A DNA stretch of 17,328 nt from an uncultured Variovorax sp. (GTDB lineage: Bacteria; Pseudomonadota; Gammaproteobacteria; Burkholderiales; Burkholderiaceae). Shown piece after piece: positions 7,122 to 15,540 of this stretch. The position numbers and the translations under genes are program-made. The stretch is from contig CAMLCW010000065.1 in the NCBI GenBank assembly GCA_946478645.1, positions 1 to 17,328 of the forward strand, in the 5' to 3' direction. How positions within the stretch are numbered: the first letter of the stretch is position 1; each line of letters begins with the position of its first letter. The notes under the pieces were generated by a model. The model saw only the letters and a program-made list of their open reading frames with translations, had not been told where the DNA came from and searched no databases.

Positions 7122-8213
7122 TTACTTCAGGTCGTCGGCAATGACCTTGACGATGCGCTCGGCGTTCGCCGACGTTTCAGGCGCACCGGCGGCGTTCTGC
7201 ACCGACACGGTGGTCGATTCGCCCTGACTCTTCACGAGGATGCGGAACTTGATCGGCGCTTCGTCCTTCTTCGAGCCGCCGAACAGCTTGCCGAAGAAGC
7301 CTGCTTCCTTCTTGTCGGCATTCGGCGTCACGTAGCGCACGTAGTAGATGCCGGCGCTGCGGTCGCGGTCTTCGACGGTGAAGCCGGTGCGGTCGAGCGC
7401 AAGGCCGACGCGGCGCCAGGCGCGGTCGAAGCCTTCGCTGATCTGGACGACCGGCTGGCCGCCGACGTTGGCGATGGTGGCGGTCTTGCTCGGCGCGGTG
7501 GTGGCGGCGAGGATCTTCGACTGCTCCTGCGAGACGCCGAGCTTGACCATCAGGCGGCGCAGGAATTCGGTCTCGAGCTCGGGATCGCTCGGGCGCGGCT
7601 GCCAGACGGTCTGGTCCTGGCGGCTGTTGTTGTAGACCTCCTGCATGCCGCGGTGGCTGATGAAGATCTCAGTGCCGTTGGGCGTGCGCTCCAGGCGCGT
7701 GCGGAAGCGGTCGAGCTCGCCGGTCGAGTAGACCGAGTCGACCAGCTTGCCCAACGTGCCGCGGATGATGTCCTGCGGCAGCTTGGCGCGGTTCTCGGCC
7801 CAGTCGGTTTCCATGATGCCGAGGTTGCGCTGCTCGGTGGTCAGCAGGAAGCCGCTTTCCTGCCAGAAGTCCTTGACCGGCTCCCAGAGCTGGTCGGGCG
7901 CGCGGTTGACGACGATCCAGCGCTGCGTGCCCGCGCGCTCCATGCGCACGTCGCCGATGTTGGCGACCGCCGTGGGAATGCCCGGCGCATTGGCAGCGCC
8001 GGCCTGGTAGGCATTGGCAGAGACCGGGCCGCCCGGCACCGCGTAGCGGTTTTCACGCGACAGCTGCGACAGGTCGGGCGGGACTTCGAGCGTGGGGGCC
8101 TTGCCGGCGCTCTTGTAGTCGATCTTGTCGCCTTCGAGGACGGAGCAGGCCGCGAGGCTGACAACGAGGGTGGCCAGCAGTGCAGCTCGCGAGATGTGCG
8201 CAATGTTCTTCAA
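7122..8213 (-). CDS. bamC: outer membrane protein assembly factor BamC (lipoprotein)
   Basis: Lipoprotein of the BAM complex that inserts beta-barrel proteins into the outer membrane. From the TTG at 8213 the protein is 363 aa. It begins with a clean type II signal peptide and lipobox SLAAC (Cys23), followed by the conserved unstructured BamC N-terminus: KIDYKSAGKAPTLEVPPDLSQL, which contacts BamD in Escherichia coli. Two helix-grip domains follow, as in the family. I chose TTG at 8213 because a strong Shine-Dalgarno (AAGGAAG on the minus strand) sits 6 nt before it, no ATG is available, and a longer version from 8297 would bury the signal peptide behind about 28 extra residues. dapA lies directly upstream, as in E. 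coli (where bamC was called nlpB), but here 141 nt apart. Confidence 0.93.
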   Translation of the reverse strand: MKNIAHISRAALLATLVVSLAACSVLEGDKIDYKSAGKAPTLEVPPDLSQLSRENRYAVPGGPVSANAYQAGAANAPGIPTAVANIGDVRMERAGTQRWIVVNRAPDQLWEPVKDFWQESGFLLTTEQRNLGIMETDWAENRAKLPQDIIRGTLGKLVDSVYSTGELDRFRTRLERTPNGTEIFISHRGMQEVYNNSRQDQTVWQPRPSDPELETEFLRRLMVKLGVSQEQSKILAATTAPSKTATIANVGGQPVVQISEGFDRAWRRVGLALDRTGFTVEDRDRSAGIYYVRYVTPNADKKEAGFFGKLFGGSKKDEAPIKFRILVKSQGESTTVSVQNAAGAPETSANAERIVKVIADDLK

Positions 8214-8219
8214 CGTCGT

Positions 8220-8226
8220 CTTCCTT
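8220..8226 (-). promoter_or_regulatory. ribosome binding site fixing the bamC TTG start
   Basis: On the minus strand AAGGAAG lies 6 nt before the TTG at 8213. It decides between the TTG and the longer open frame beginning at 8297, and it agrees with the lipoprotein signal peptide. Confidence 0.75.
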
Positions 8227-8354
8227 GTTGGAATGGGTTCGGTCAGTCTGTTGTGGGCCGCAATGCCCGCACTCCAGAGAGAGCGCGGATCAGGCAAAAG
8301 GTTGCGTCACCTCGGTGCGGCGGAGAGGAAATGATGATGGCAGCGCGGAGCCGG

Positions 8355-9245
8355 TCAGCCCTTGAGCAGGCCGGTGTCGCGCAGCGCCGCCTCGACCACG
8401 GGGCGGTGCGGTTCGGAAAGTTCCGTGAGCGGCAGCCGGAGCGCGCCGCCGCACAGGCCGAGCCGGGACATGGCCCACTTCAGCGGGATGGGGTTGGGTT
8501 CGGCGAACAGGTGGCGGTGCAGCGGCATCAGCTCGAACTGGATCTGCATCGCGCGGCGCGCGTCGCCCGCCAGCGCCGCCACGCACAGCTCGTGCATCTT
8601 GCGCGGCGCGATGTTGGCGGTGACGCTGATGTTGCCCTGGCCGCCGCACAGCATGAGTGCCACCGCGGTCGGGTCGTCGCCCGAGTACACGGCAAAGTGC
8701 TTGGGCAGGTCGCGGATGAGCCACTGTGCGCGCTCGATGTTGCCGGTGGCTTCCTTGATGCCGATGATGCCCGGCACCTGCGCGAGCCGCAGCACGGTGT
8801 CGTGCGCCATGTCGGCCACGGTGCGGCCGGGCACGTTGTAGAGCACGGTGGGCAGGTCGCCAACCGCTTCGGCGATCGCCTTGAAGTGCTGGTACTGGCC
8901 CTCTTGCGTGGGCTTGTTGTAGTAGGGCACCACCTGCAACTGACAGTCGGCGCCCACGCCCTTGGCGAACCTGGCGAGCTCGATCGCTTCCTTGGTCGAA
9001 TTGGCACCGCAGCCGGCCATGACGGGCACGCGGCCCTTGGCCTGCTCGACCGAGACGCGGATGATCTCGCAATGCTCTTCGACGTCGACCGTGGGCGATT
9101 CGCCCGTGGTGCCGACAACGCCGAGGCAATCGGTGCCTTCGTCGATGTGCCAGTCGATCAGCCGGCGCAGGGCGGGGTAGTCGACACTGCCGTCGTCGTG
9201 CATCGGCGTGACGAGAGCGACGATGCTGCCTGTCAGTTGCTCCAA
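8355..9245 (-). CDS. dapA: 4-hydroxy-tetrahydrodipicolinate synthase
   Basis: Condenses pyruvate with aspartate semialdehyde, the first committed step to diaminopimelate (peptidoglycan) and lysine. The 296-aa (beta/alpha)8 protein shows GTTGES (45-50), Tyr108/Tyr109 in [16 protein letters not shown] with the catalytic Tyr136 and the carboxylate-binding Arg141, and the Schiff-base Lys164 in IGIKEATGN. The start is a TTG at 9245; an in-frame stop lies 36 nt upstream with no ATG between, and the next ATG (residue 15) would remove the first strand. A weak AGAGAG Shine-Dalgarno lies 7 nt before it. It heads the dapA-bamC-metallohydrolase operon. Lysine feedback sensitivity cannot be judged from sequence alone. 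Confidence 0.96.
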   Translation of the reverse strand: MEQLTGSIVALVTPMHDDGSVDYPALRRLIDWHIDEGTDCLGVVGTTGESPTVDVEEHCEIIRVSVEQAKGRVPVMAGCGANSTKEAIELARFAKGVGADCQLQVVPYYNKPTQEGQYQHFKAIAEAVGDLPTVLYNVPGRTVADMAHDTVLRLAQVPGIIGIKEATGNIERAQWLIRDLPKHFAVYSGDDPTAVALMLCGGQGNISVTANIAPRKMHELCVAALAGDARRAMQIQFELMPLHRHLFAEPNPIPLKWAMSRLGLCGGALRLPLTELSEPHRPVVEAALRDTGLLKG

Positions 9246-9278
9246 GGGGAATCTCTCTGTCGGTGGACGAAAGCACCG

Positions 9279-9306
9279 ATTCTACTGACTCCGGGGGGCC
9301 TGGAAA
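9279..9306 (-). promoter_or_regulatory. possible promoter of the dapA operon
   Basis: Minus strand: TTTCCA (9301-9306), a 16-nt spacer, then TAGAAT (9279-9284), giving a leader of about 27 nt before the dapA TTG. The -35 matches the consensus at four of six positions. It lies in the 78-bp gap after the methyltransferase gene. Confidence 0.42.
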
Positions 9307-9323
9307 TCCCGGCCCCGGCGGGC

Positions 9324-9890
9324 TCAGCCGGCCTGCAGCGGATGGCGCGCCGGCGCTCCGGGGACCCGCGCGTCCTCCCTCACGGCCGCGATGCGCTGCA
9401 CGAAGCGGCCCGGGTCGGCCAGAAAGCCGTCTTCATACGCGACCACGCGCAAATCCCGGCAGGCGGCGAGCAGTTCGCCCGGCTGCAGCAGGAAGTCGGG
9501 GCGCGACGGCTTGCCCACGGTCTCGTTGCCGGCCGCGAAGGTTTCGTAGAGCAGCACGCCGCCCGGCGCGACGGCCGCGACGATGTCGGCCATGCGCGGG
9601 CGCCAGAGGTAGTTGGTGACGACCACCGCGCCGAAGGCCTGGCCGGCGAACGGCCACGGACCGGCCTCGATGTCGGCAGCGAGCACCGGGCCGAAGGCGC
9701 CGGCCGTCCGCGCCGCCTCCGCATCGCGGTCCACGCCGGTCACCGCATGCCCGCGTTCGGCGAACCAACGCATGTGGCGTCCATGGCCGCACGCCACGTC
9801 GAGCATGCGGCTGCCGCCTGCGGCCAGGTGCGCCCATCGCACGATCCATTCCGATGGGTTGCGCATGGCTGGATGCGTCTCTAGGATCAT
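9324..9890 (-). CDS. class I SAM-dependent methyltransferase
   Basis: A 188-aa Rossmann-fold methyltransferase of the small TehB-like/type 11 kind. Motif I is LDVACGHGRH (30-39), which binds S-adenosylmethionine, followed by the acidic VTGVDRD at the end of strand 2, an ADIEAGPWPF motif II region, and VVVTNYLW at strand 4. No DNA- or rRNA-specific motif (such as NPPY) is seen, so the substrate is probably a small molecule, but it is unknown. The ATG at 9890 or one at 9866 (MRNPSEW) could be the start; neither has a strong Shine-Dalgarno. It lies upstream of dapA on the same strand with a 78-bp gap that contains a likely dapA promoter, so linkage to lysine synthesis is doubtful. It diverges from the lipoprotein gene at 9908 with 17 bp between starts. 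Confidence 0.88.
   Translation of the reverse strand: MILETHPAMRNPSEWIVRWAHLAAGGSRMLDVACGHGRHMRWFAERGHAVTGVDRDAEAARTAGAFGPVLAADIEAGPWPFAGQAFGAVVVTNYLWRPRMADIVAAVAPGGVLLYETFAAGNETVGKPSRPDFLLQPGELLAACRDLRVVAYEDGFLADPGRFVQRIAAVREDARVPGAPARHPLQAG
9859..9887 (+). promoter_or_regulatory. possible promoter of the cysteine-rich lipoprotein gene
   Basis: TTGCGC (9859-9864), a 17-nt spacer and TAGGAT (9882-9887). The leader would be about 14 nt and would contain the AGGGAGA Shine-Dalgarno at 9894-9900. It overlaps the start of the divergent methyltransferase gene, so the two promoters could interfere. Confidence 0.35.
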
Positions 9891-9907
9891 GTCAGGGAGA
9901 TCAAGAT

Positions 9908-10954
9908 ATGAGTATTCGTTGGTGGGCCACTGCGGCCTTGGTTCTGGCGGCGGCGTCCTGTGCGGATCTGCCGTCCAATACCCGGGCCCCGTCGCGCCAG
10001 CATGAAACGGCCTCGCGCCAGGATGAAACGGCGAGCGCGGCAGCGTGGGGCAGGAAGAACCTCGGGAAACATGGCCTGACGCCGGAACGCGCGGCGCGGC
10101 AAGGATATCGGGAAATCGTCCGGACCTCCAGCGAGGCGCAGAACGGGGTGGGGGACGTGACCGACGTCTGCTACACGAAACACTCGGATGCCGAGCTGGC
10201 GCGCTTGAGCACCACGAAGCCGCCCGACAAGAGGCTTGGCTCGCCCGACGCGCTCAATGCCGAGCTTTGCGCGCGCGATATCGTCACGGCCGAAAGCGCC
10301 TTCGAAAACGGCACGGATCCGGCCCGGAAGGCCAGGCAGCTTGCAGCCAACGACGATTGGAATGCGCGCAATAGCTCGGGTTTCGAGCTGACCCGGGCCG
10401 AGTACGAGAACAAACTCCTGGAGAGCGCCCGCAACGCGGCCGAATTCCTGGCCGTGGTCCGCTCCGGCGACATCGACCGCATTGCCCGCGCGAGGGACCA
10501 GTTCAACGAGCGCCGGGCGCAGATCACGAAGAAGTACAGCGACATGAAAGTCGCTGCGTCGCAGCGGCTCGCGGCGGCGAGGCAAGATTCGGCGCCGGGC
10601 GGCGCCCCGGCGCCGGGCGCGGACGACGGCCTGCCCACGCTGTCCTGCGGCGACACCCGCCCGAAGGTAGCAGCCTATGTCAAGCAGCCGGACGTCTCGG
10701 CGTCGTGCTCGGCCTACGCATTGGCACTCATGCTCAAGGCATGCCGCGCCACGTTGATCTCGGACGGCGCCAAGGCCGCCGACGTCGACAGGTCGTACAA
10801 CCAGTCGCTCGACGTGGCCGAGAAGTTTCTCAATGGCGACCGCTTCCGGTGCGAGGGCTGGCCGAGCGTGCGGATCCTGCGCCGGAACAGTCCGGAGAAC
10901 CCGCCGCGCCAGGGATGCTCGTCGGACAGCCCGCCGGGCACATGTTTCAGGTAG
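9908..10954 (+). CDS. unrecognised cysteine-rich lipoprotein
   Basis: A 348-aa protein I cannot assign to any family. The N-terminus is a short lipoprotein signal (MSIRWW, hydrophobic core, AASC with Cys18). A linker with a 7-residue tandem repeat (two copies of SRQ(H/D)ETA, 29-42) follows. Residues about 50-225 are mostly charged and helical-looking (SGFELTRAEYENKLLESARN; RDQFNERRAQITKKYSDMK); a Gly/Ala/Pro linker (229-240) leads to a small C-terminal domain. Eight further Cys (88, 121, 247, 267, 279, 315, 337, 346) could form four periplasmic disulfides. The start at 9908 is supported by AGGGAGA 7 nt upstream and by the signal peptide. Codon use looks more mixed in the third position than in neighbours, hinting at an accessory gene. 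It stands alone between a divergent methyltransferase and a convergent small gene. The protein is probably real; its function is unknown. Confidence 0.82.
   Translation: MSIRWWATAALVLAAASCADLPSNTRAPSRQHETASRQDETASAAAWGRKNLGKHGLTPERAARQGYREIVRTSSEAQNGVGDVTDVCYTKHSDAELARLSTTKPPDKRLGSPDALNAELCARDIVTAESAFENGTDPARKARQLAANDDWNARNSSGFELTRAEYENKLLESARNAAEFLAVVRSGDIDRIARARDQFNERRAQITKKYSDMKVAASQRLAAARQDSAPGGAPAPGADDGLPTLSCGDTRPKVAAYVKQPDVSASCSAYALALMLKACRATLISDGAKAADVDRSYNQSLDVAEKFLNGDRFRCEGWPSVRILRRNSPENPPRQGCSSDSPPGTCFR
9992..10033 (+). repeat. 21-bp in-frame tandem repeat, two copies
   Basis: Two adjacent 21-bp units (9992-10012 and 10013-10033) share 19 of 21 bases, differing at unit positions 10 and 21. 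They encode the duplicated SRQ(H/D)ETA heptapeptide just after the lipidation site of the lipoprotein. Copy number could vary by slippage without shifting the frame. Confidence 0.85.
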
Positions 10955-10987
10955 CAGGTCCGCCCGACCAGAGAACGGCCGCTCGGC

Positions 10988-11128
10988 TCAGAAACAGGAC
11001 CAGACCTGGTCCACCAGCGTGACCAGGAAGCGCGGCTCGACGTAGAGCGCGAACACGCCGCCGAGCACCGCCACGGCGGCGGCCAGCCAGCCGGCGTGGA
11101 CGAGGTGATGGCGCATCTGCGGATTCAT
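10988..11128 (-). CDS. 46-aa single-pass membrane protein
   Basis: A small open frame starting at the ATG at 11128, 17 nt after the MFS transporter stop on the same strand. It encodes a polar, His-containing N-terminus (MNPQMRHHLVHAG), one hydrophobic segment (about 14-28, WLAAAVAVLGGVFAL) and a C-terminus ending VTLVDQVWSCF. A bounded hydrophobic segment with charged flanks and the tight spacing argue for a real gene. I recall similar short proteins with a WxCF-type end in Comamonadaceae, but that is memory, not a search. Function is unknown; it may be a partner of the transporter or an independent small membrane protein. It converges with the lipoprotein gene that ends at 10954. Confidence 0.62.
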   Translation of the reverse strand: MNPQMRHHLVHAGWLAAAVAVLGGVFALYVEPRFLVTLVDQVWSCF

Positions 11129-11145
11129 GGCGCTATTGTCCGTCC

Positions 11146-12369
11146 TCAGCCCGGCATCGCGGCGGGTCGCGCACCACGCGCGATCGCGCCTTCCTTCACC
11201 GGCAGGTTGATCAGCGCCACGAACACGCCCAACGCGATGGCAAGGTACCAGACCACGTCGTAGCTGCCGGTGGTGTCGTAGAGATAGCCGCCGAGCCAGA
11301 CGCCAAGGAACGAGCCCACCTGGTGGCTCAGGAACACGAAGCCGCTGAGCATCGACAGGTGCGCCACGCCGAAGATACCGGCCACGATCGCATTGGTGGC
11401 GGGCACGGTCGAGAGCCACAGGAAGCCCATCGCCGCCGAGAACAGGTACACGCTCGAGGGCGAGAGCGGCGCCACCAGGAACAGGGCGATCGAGATCGCC
11501 CGCGCGAAGTAGATCGCCGCGAGGATCTTGCGCTTGGCGAGCTTCTGGCCCAGGAGTCCCACCGTGTAGGTGCCGAACACGTTGAACAGCCCGATCAGCG
11601 CCAGCGCATAGCCCGCCACCTCGGCCGGCAGGCTGCGGTCGCGCAGGTAGGTGGGCATGTGGATGCCGATGAACGCAAGCTGGAATCCGCAGACGAAGTA
11701 GCCCGCCATCAGAAGGCCGAAGCTCGGGTAGCGGAAGGCCTCGCCCACGGCCTGCAGCACCGACTGCTCGCGGTGCCCCGCGAGCGCGGCCGTGCGGGGC
11801 TCGCGCAGGCCGAAGGCCAGCGGAATGATCACCAGCGCCAGCACCGCGACCACCGCGAGCGCGGTCTGCCAGCCCAGCGTGCCGATCAGCCGGCCCTCGA
11901 TCGGCGCCATGAGGAACTGGCCGAACGAGCCCGCGGCGGCCGCCACGCCCATCGCCCACGAGCGCCGCTCGACCGGGATCTGCCGCCCGATCACGCCGTA
12001 GATCACCGCGTAGGTGGTGCCGGCCTGGGCCGCGCCGATCAAGAGCCCCGCGCTCAGCGTGAAGAGCAGCGGCGTTGGCGAATGCGCCATGCCGAAGAGG
12101 CCCAGCGCGTAGAACACGGCACCGCCGATCAGCACGCGGAAGGCGCCGAAGCGGTCGGCCAGCATGCCCGCGAACACGCCGAAGATGCCCCACGAGAGGT
12201 TCTGGATCGCGAGGGCGAACGAGAAGGTCTGGCGGCTCCAGTCCTGCGCCTGGGTGATCGGCTGCAGCCAAAGGCCGAAGCCGTGCCGGATGCCCATCGA
12301 CAGCGTGACGATCATCGCCCCGCAGAACAGGACTTGCTTGATCGAGAGGGCAGGCGCGGGCGTTGACAT
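11146..12369 (-). CDS. MFS transporter (monocarboxylate/oxalate-formate type)
   Basis: A 407-aa inner-membrane transporter with about twelve hydrophobic segments in two bundles of six, split by a cytoplasmic loop near 200-225 (GLREPRTAALAGHREQ). MFS motif A is present between segments 2 and 3: GMLADRFGAFR. The start RHGFGLWLQPITQAQDWSRQTFSFALAIQNL and the later GTYTVGLLGQKLAKRKIL resemble the MCT/OFA-like branch that moves monocarboxylates or related organic anions; the substrate cannot be read from sequence. The ATG at 12369 has no Shine-Dalgarno but has a TACATT hexamer 7 nt upstream. The 46-aa gene follows it on the same strand. It is divergent from parE across 166 bp. Confidence 0.92.
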   Translation of the reverse strand: MSTPAPALSIKQVLFCGAMIVTLSMGIRHGFGLWLQPITQAQDWSRQTFSFALAIQNLSWGIFGVFAGMLADRFGAFRVLIGGAVFYALGLFGMAHSPTPLLFTLSAGLLIGAAQAGTTYAVIYGVIGRQIPVERRSWAMGVAAAAGSFGQFLMAPIEGRLIGTLGWQTALAVVAVLALVIIPLAFGLREPRTAALAGHREQSVLQAVGEAFRYPSFGLLMAGYFVCGFQLAFIGIHMPTYLRDRSLPAEVAGYALALIGLFNVFGTYTVGLLGQKLAKRKILAAIYFARAISIALFLVAPLSPSSVYLFSAAMGFLWLSTVPATNAIVAGIFGVAHLSMLSGFVFLSHQVGSFLGVWLGGYLYDTTGSYDVVWYLAIALGVFVALINLPVKEGAIARGARPAAMPG

Positions 12370-12376
12370 GGCGTCG

Positions 12377-12382
12377 AATGTA
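12377..12382 (-). promoter_or_regulatory. possible -10 element for the MFS gene, leaderless geometry
   Basis: Minus-strand TACATT ends 7 nt before the ATG at 12369, placing transcription start about 1 nt before the start codon. No Shine-Dalgarno precedes the ATG. A convincing -35 box is not seen. Confidence 0.38.
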
Positions 12383-12521
12383 GCGACTTGCCCGTTTCCG
12401 TGCAGGCGGGCAGGCCTTCGCCATTGATGATTTATCCGCGCCGTTTCGATGCGCCGGGCGCATCAACAGCGGCCGCGGCATGGCGGCTGTACGGGCATCC
12501 AGTTGTTTGGCGGCGACTGAC

Positions 12522-12527
12522 TACAAT
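12522..12527 (+). promoter_or_regulatory. possible -10 element for parE, leaderless geometry
   Basis: TACAAT ends 8 nt before the parE ATG, with only CCGCCCCC in between and no Shine-Dalgarno. Transcription would begin about 2 nt before the start codon. A TTGTTT lies 13 nt upstream of the hexamer, short for a -35 element. Confidence 0.45.
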
Positions 12528-12535
12528 CCGCCCCC

Positions 12536-14533
<1,998 letters not shown>

Positions 14534-14544
14534 CCCCATCCTGT

Positions 14545-15456
14545 ATGTCTGCCTTCCAGCGTTCACTGCTCCTCGCACTCGTGCTGCTCGCGCAGCTGGG
14601 GTTTGCGCGCGCGGCTGACGTCTACGGCTACATCGACAGCAAGGGCGTGGCGCACTTCGCCGCCGAGAAGCTCGACGAGCGCTACCAGATCTTCTTTCGC
14701 CGCGGCCAGAGCTTCGACACCGCGCAGGGCCTTCCGTCCGCTGCCACGCGCGGCAAACGCGGCGGCGACGGCAAGGTCTCGCCCGCGGCGCAGACGCTGC
14801 TGGCGCTGTTCGAGTCGTCGCCGAGCCACAAGGCCGCCAAGGCGGCACTGCGCGATGCGTCGAGCAAGCATTCGATCGACTACGAACTGCTGCAGGCGCT
14901 GATCGCCACCGAATCGGGCTTCGACGCCGAGGCCGTATCGCCCAAGGGGGCGCGCGGGCTCATGCAATTGATGCCTGCCACCGCCCAGCGCTATGGCGTG
15001 GCCGCCGACAAGCGCGGCAGCATCGAGAAGAAGCTGTCCGACCCGCGCGTCAACATCGCGGCCGGCTCGCGCTACCTGCGCGACCTGATCGCGATGTTCC
15101 CGGGCCAGCTCGAGCTGGCGCTGGCGGCCTACAACGCGGGCGAGGGCGCCGTACAGCGCGCGGGCAACAAGATCCCGAACTACAAGGAAACGCAGAACTA
15201 CGTGCGCACGGTGCTGCAGCTGTATGCCTACCTCAAGCCCTCGGCGGGGCTCGGTGCCAGCGCGCGCAATGGCGGCGCGCGCGGCGGCAAGGCGCCGGGG
15301 CGCGTCCGCATGGAACTCACGATGAAGGGCGGCGCCTTCGGGCGTGGCAACATGCCGTCCGAATCGCCGGCGGACCTGCCGACCTTGCCCGACCCGCCCA
15401 ACCTGCTGAAAGCCCCGGCCGCTCCCGACGGGGATGCCGCTGCGCCACTGTCCTGA
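14545..15456 (+). CDS. secreted lytic transglycosylase with DUF4124-like N-terminus
   Basis: Cleaves the MurNAc-GlcNAc bond of peptidoglycan, leaving 1,6-anhydro ends. The 303-aa protein has a Sec signal peptide (cleavage likely after ARA, residue 23) and no lipobox. A short DUF4124-like region follows (ADVYGYIDSKGVAHF, about 24-55), then a linker. The SLT (Slt70/MltC-like) domain spans about 105-230: catalytic Glu123 in ATESGFDAEAVSPKGARGLMQLMP, AAYNAGEGAV (194-203) and NYV (218-220). The C-terminal tail (230-303) is Gly/Pro-rich and disordered. The ATG at 14545 is 11 nt after the parE stop and has no Shine-Dalgarno, so coupling to parE is likely. The same frame is open far upstream through parE; that part is a high-GC artefact. 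Confidence 0.92.
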   Translation: MSAFQRSLLLALVLLAQLGFARAADVYGYIDSKGVAHFAAEKLDERYQIFFRRGQSFDTAQGLPSAATRGKRGGDGKVSPAAQTLLALFESSPSHKAAKAALRDASSKHSIDYELLQALIATESGFDAEAVSPKGARGLMQLMPATAQRYGVAADKRGSIEKKLSDPRVNIAAGSRYLRDLIAMFPGQLELALAAYNAGEGAVQRAGNKIPNYKETQNYVRTVLQLYAYLKPSAGLGASARNGGARGGKAPGRVRMELTMKGGAFGRGNMPSESPADLPTLPDPPNLLKAPAAPDGDAAAPLS

Positions 15457-15540
15457 CGGACCTCGCGCGCGACCCGCCGAAGACCCGACGGGCTGCCAAC
15501 GCCAGCGAACAACAACGACGTTTTCTCTTCTCTCTTCGCC

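Noticed and set aside
7653..9884. A 743-codon plus-strand frame opposite bamC, dapA and the methyltransferase gene.
   Set aside because: Antisense to three identified genes and rich in His, Arg and Ala without any domain.
10997..11012. A 6-bp inverted repeat GGACCA-GACC-TGGTCC just past the lipoprotein gene, considered as a terminator for the converging genes.
   Set aside because: The stem is short, there is no T run on either strand, and it lies in the coding end of the 46-aa gene.
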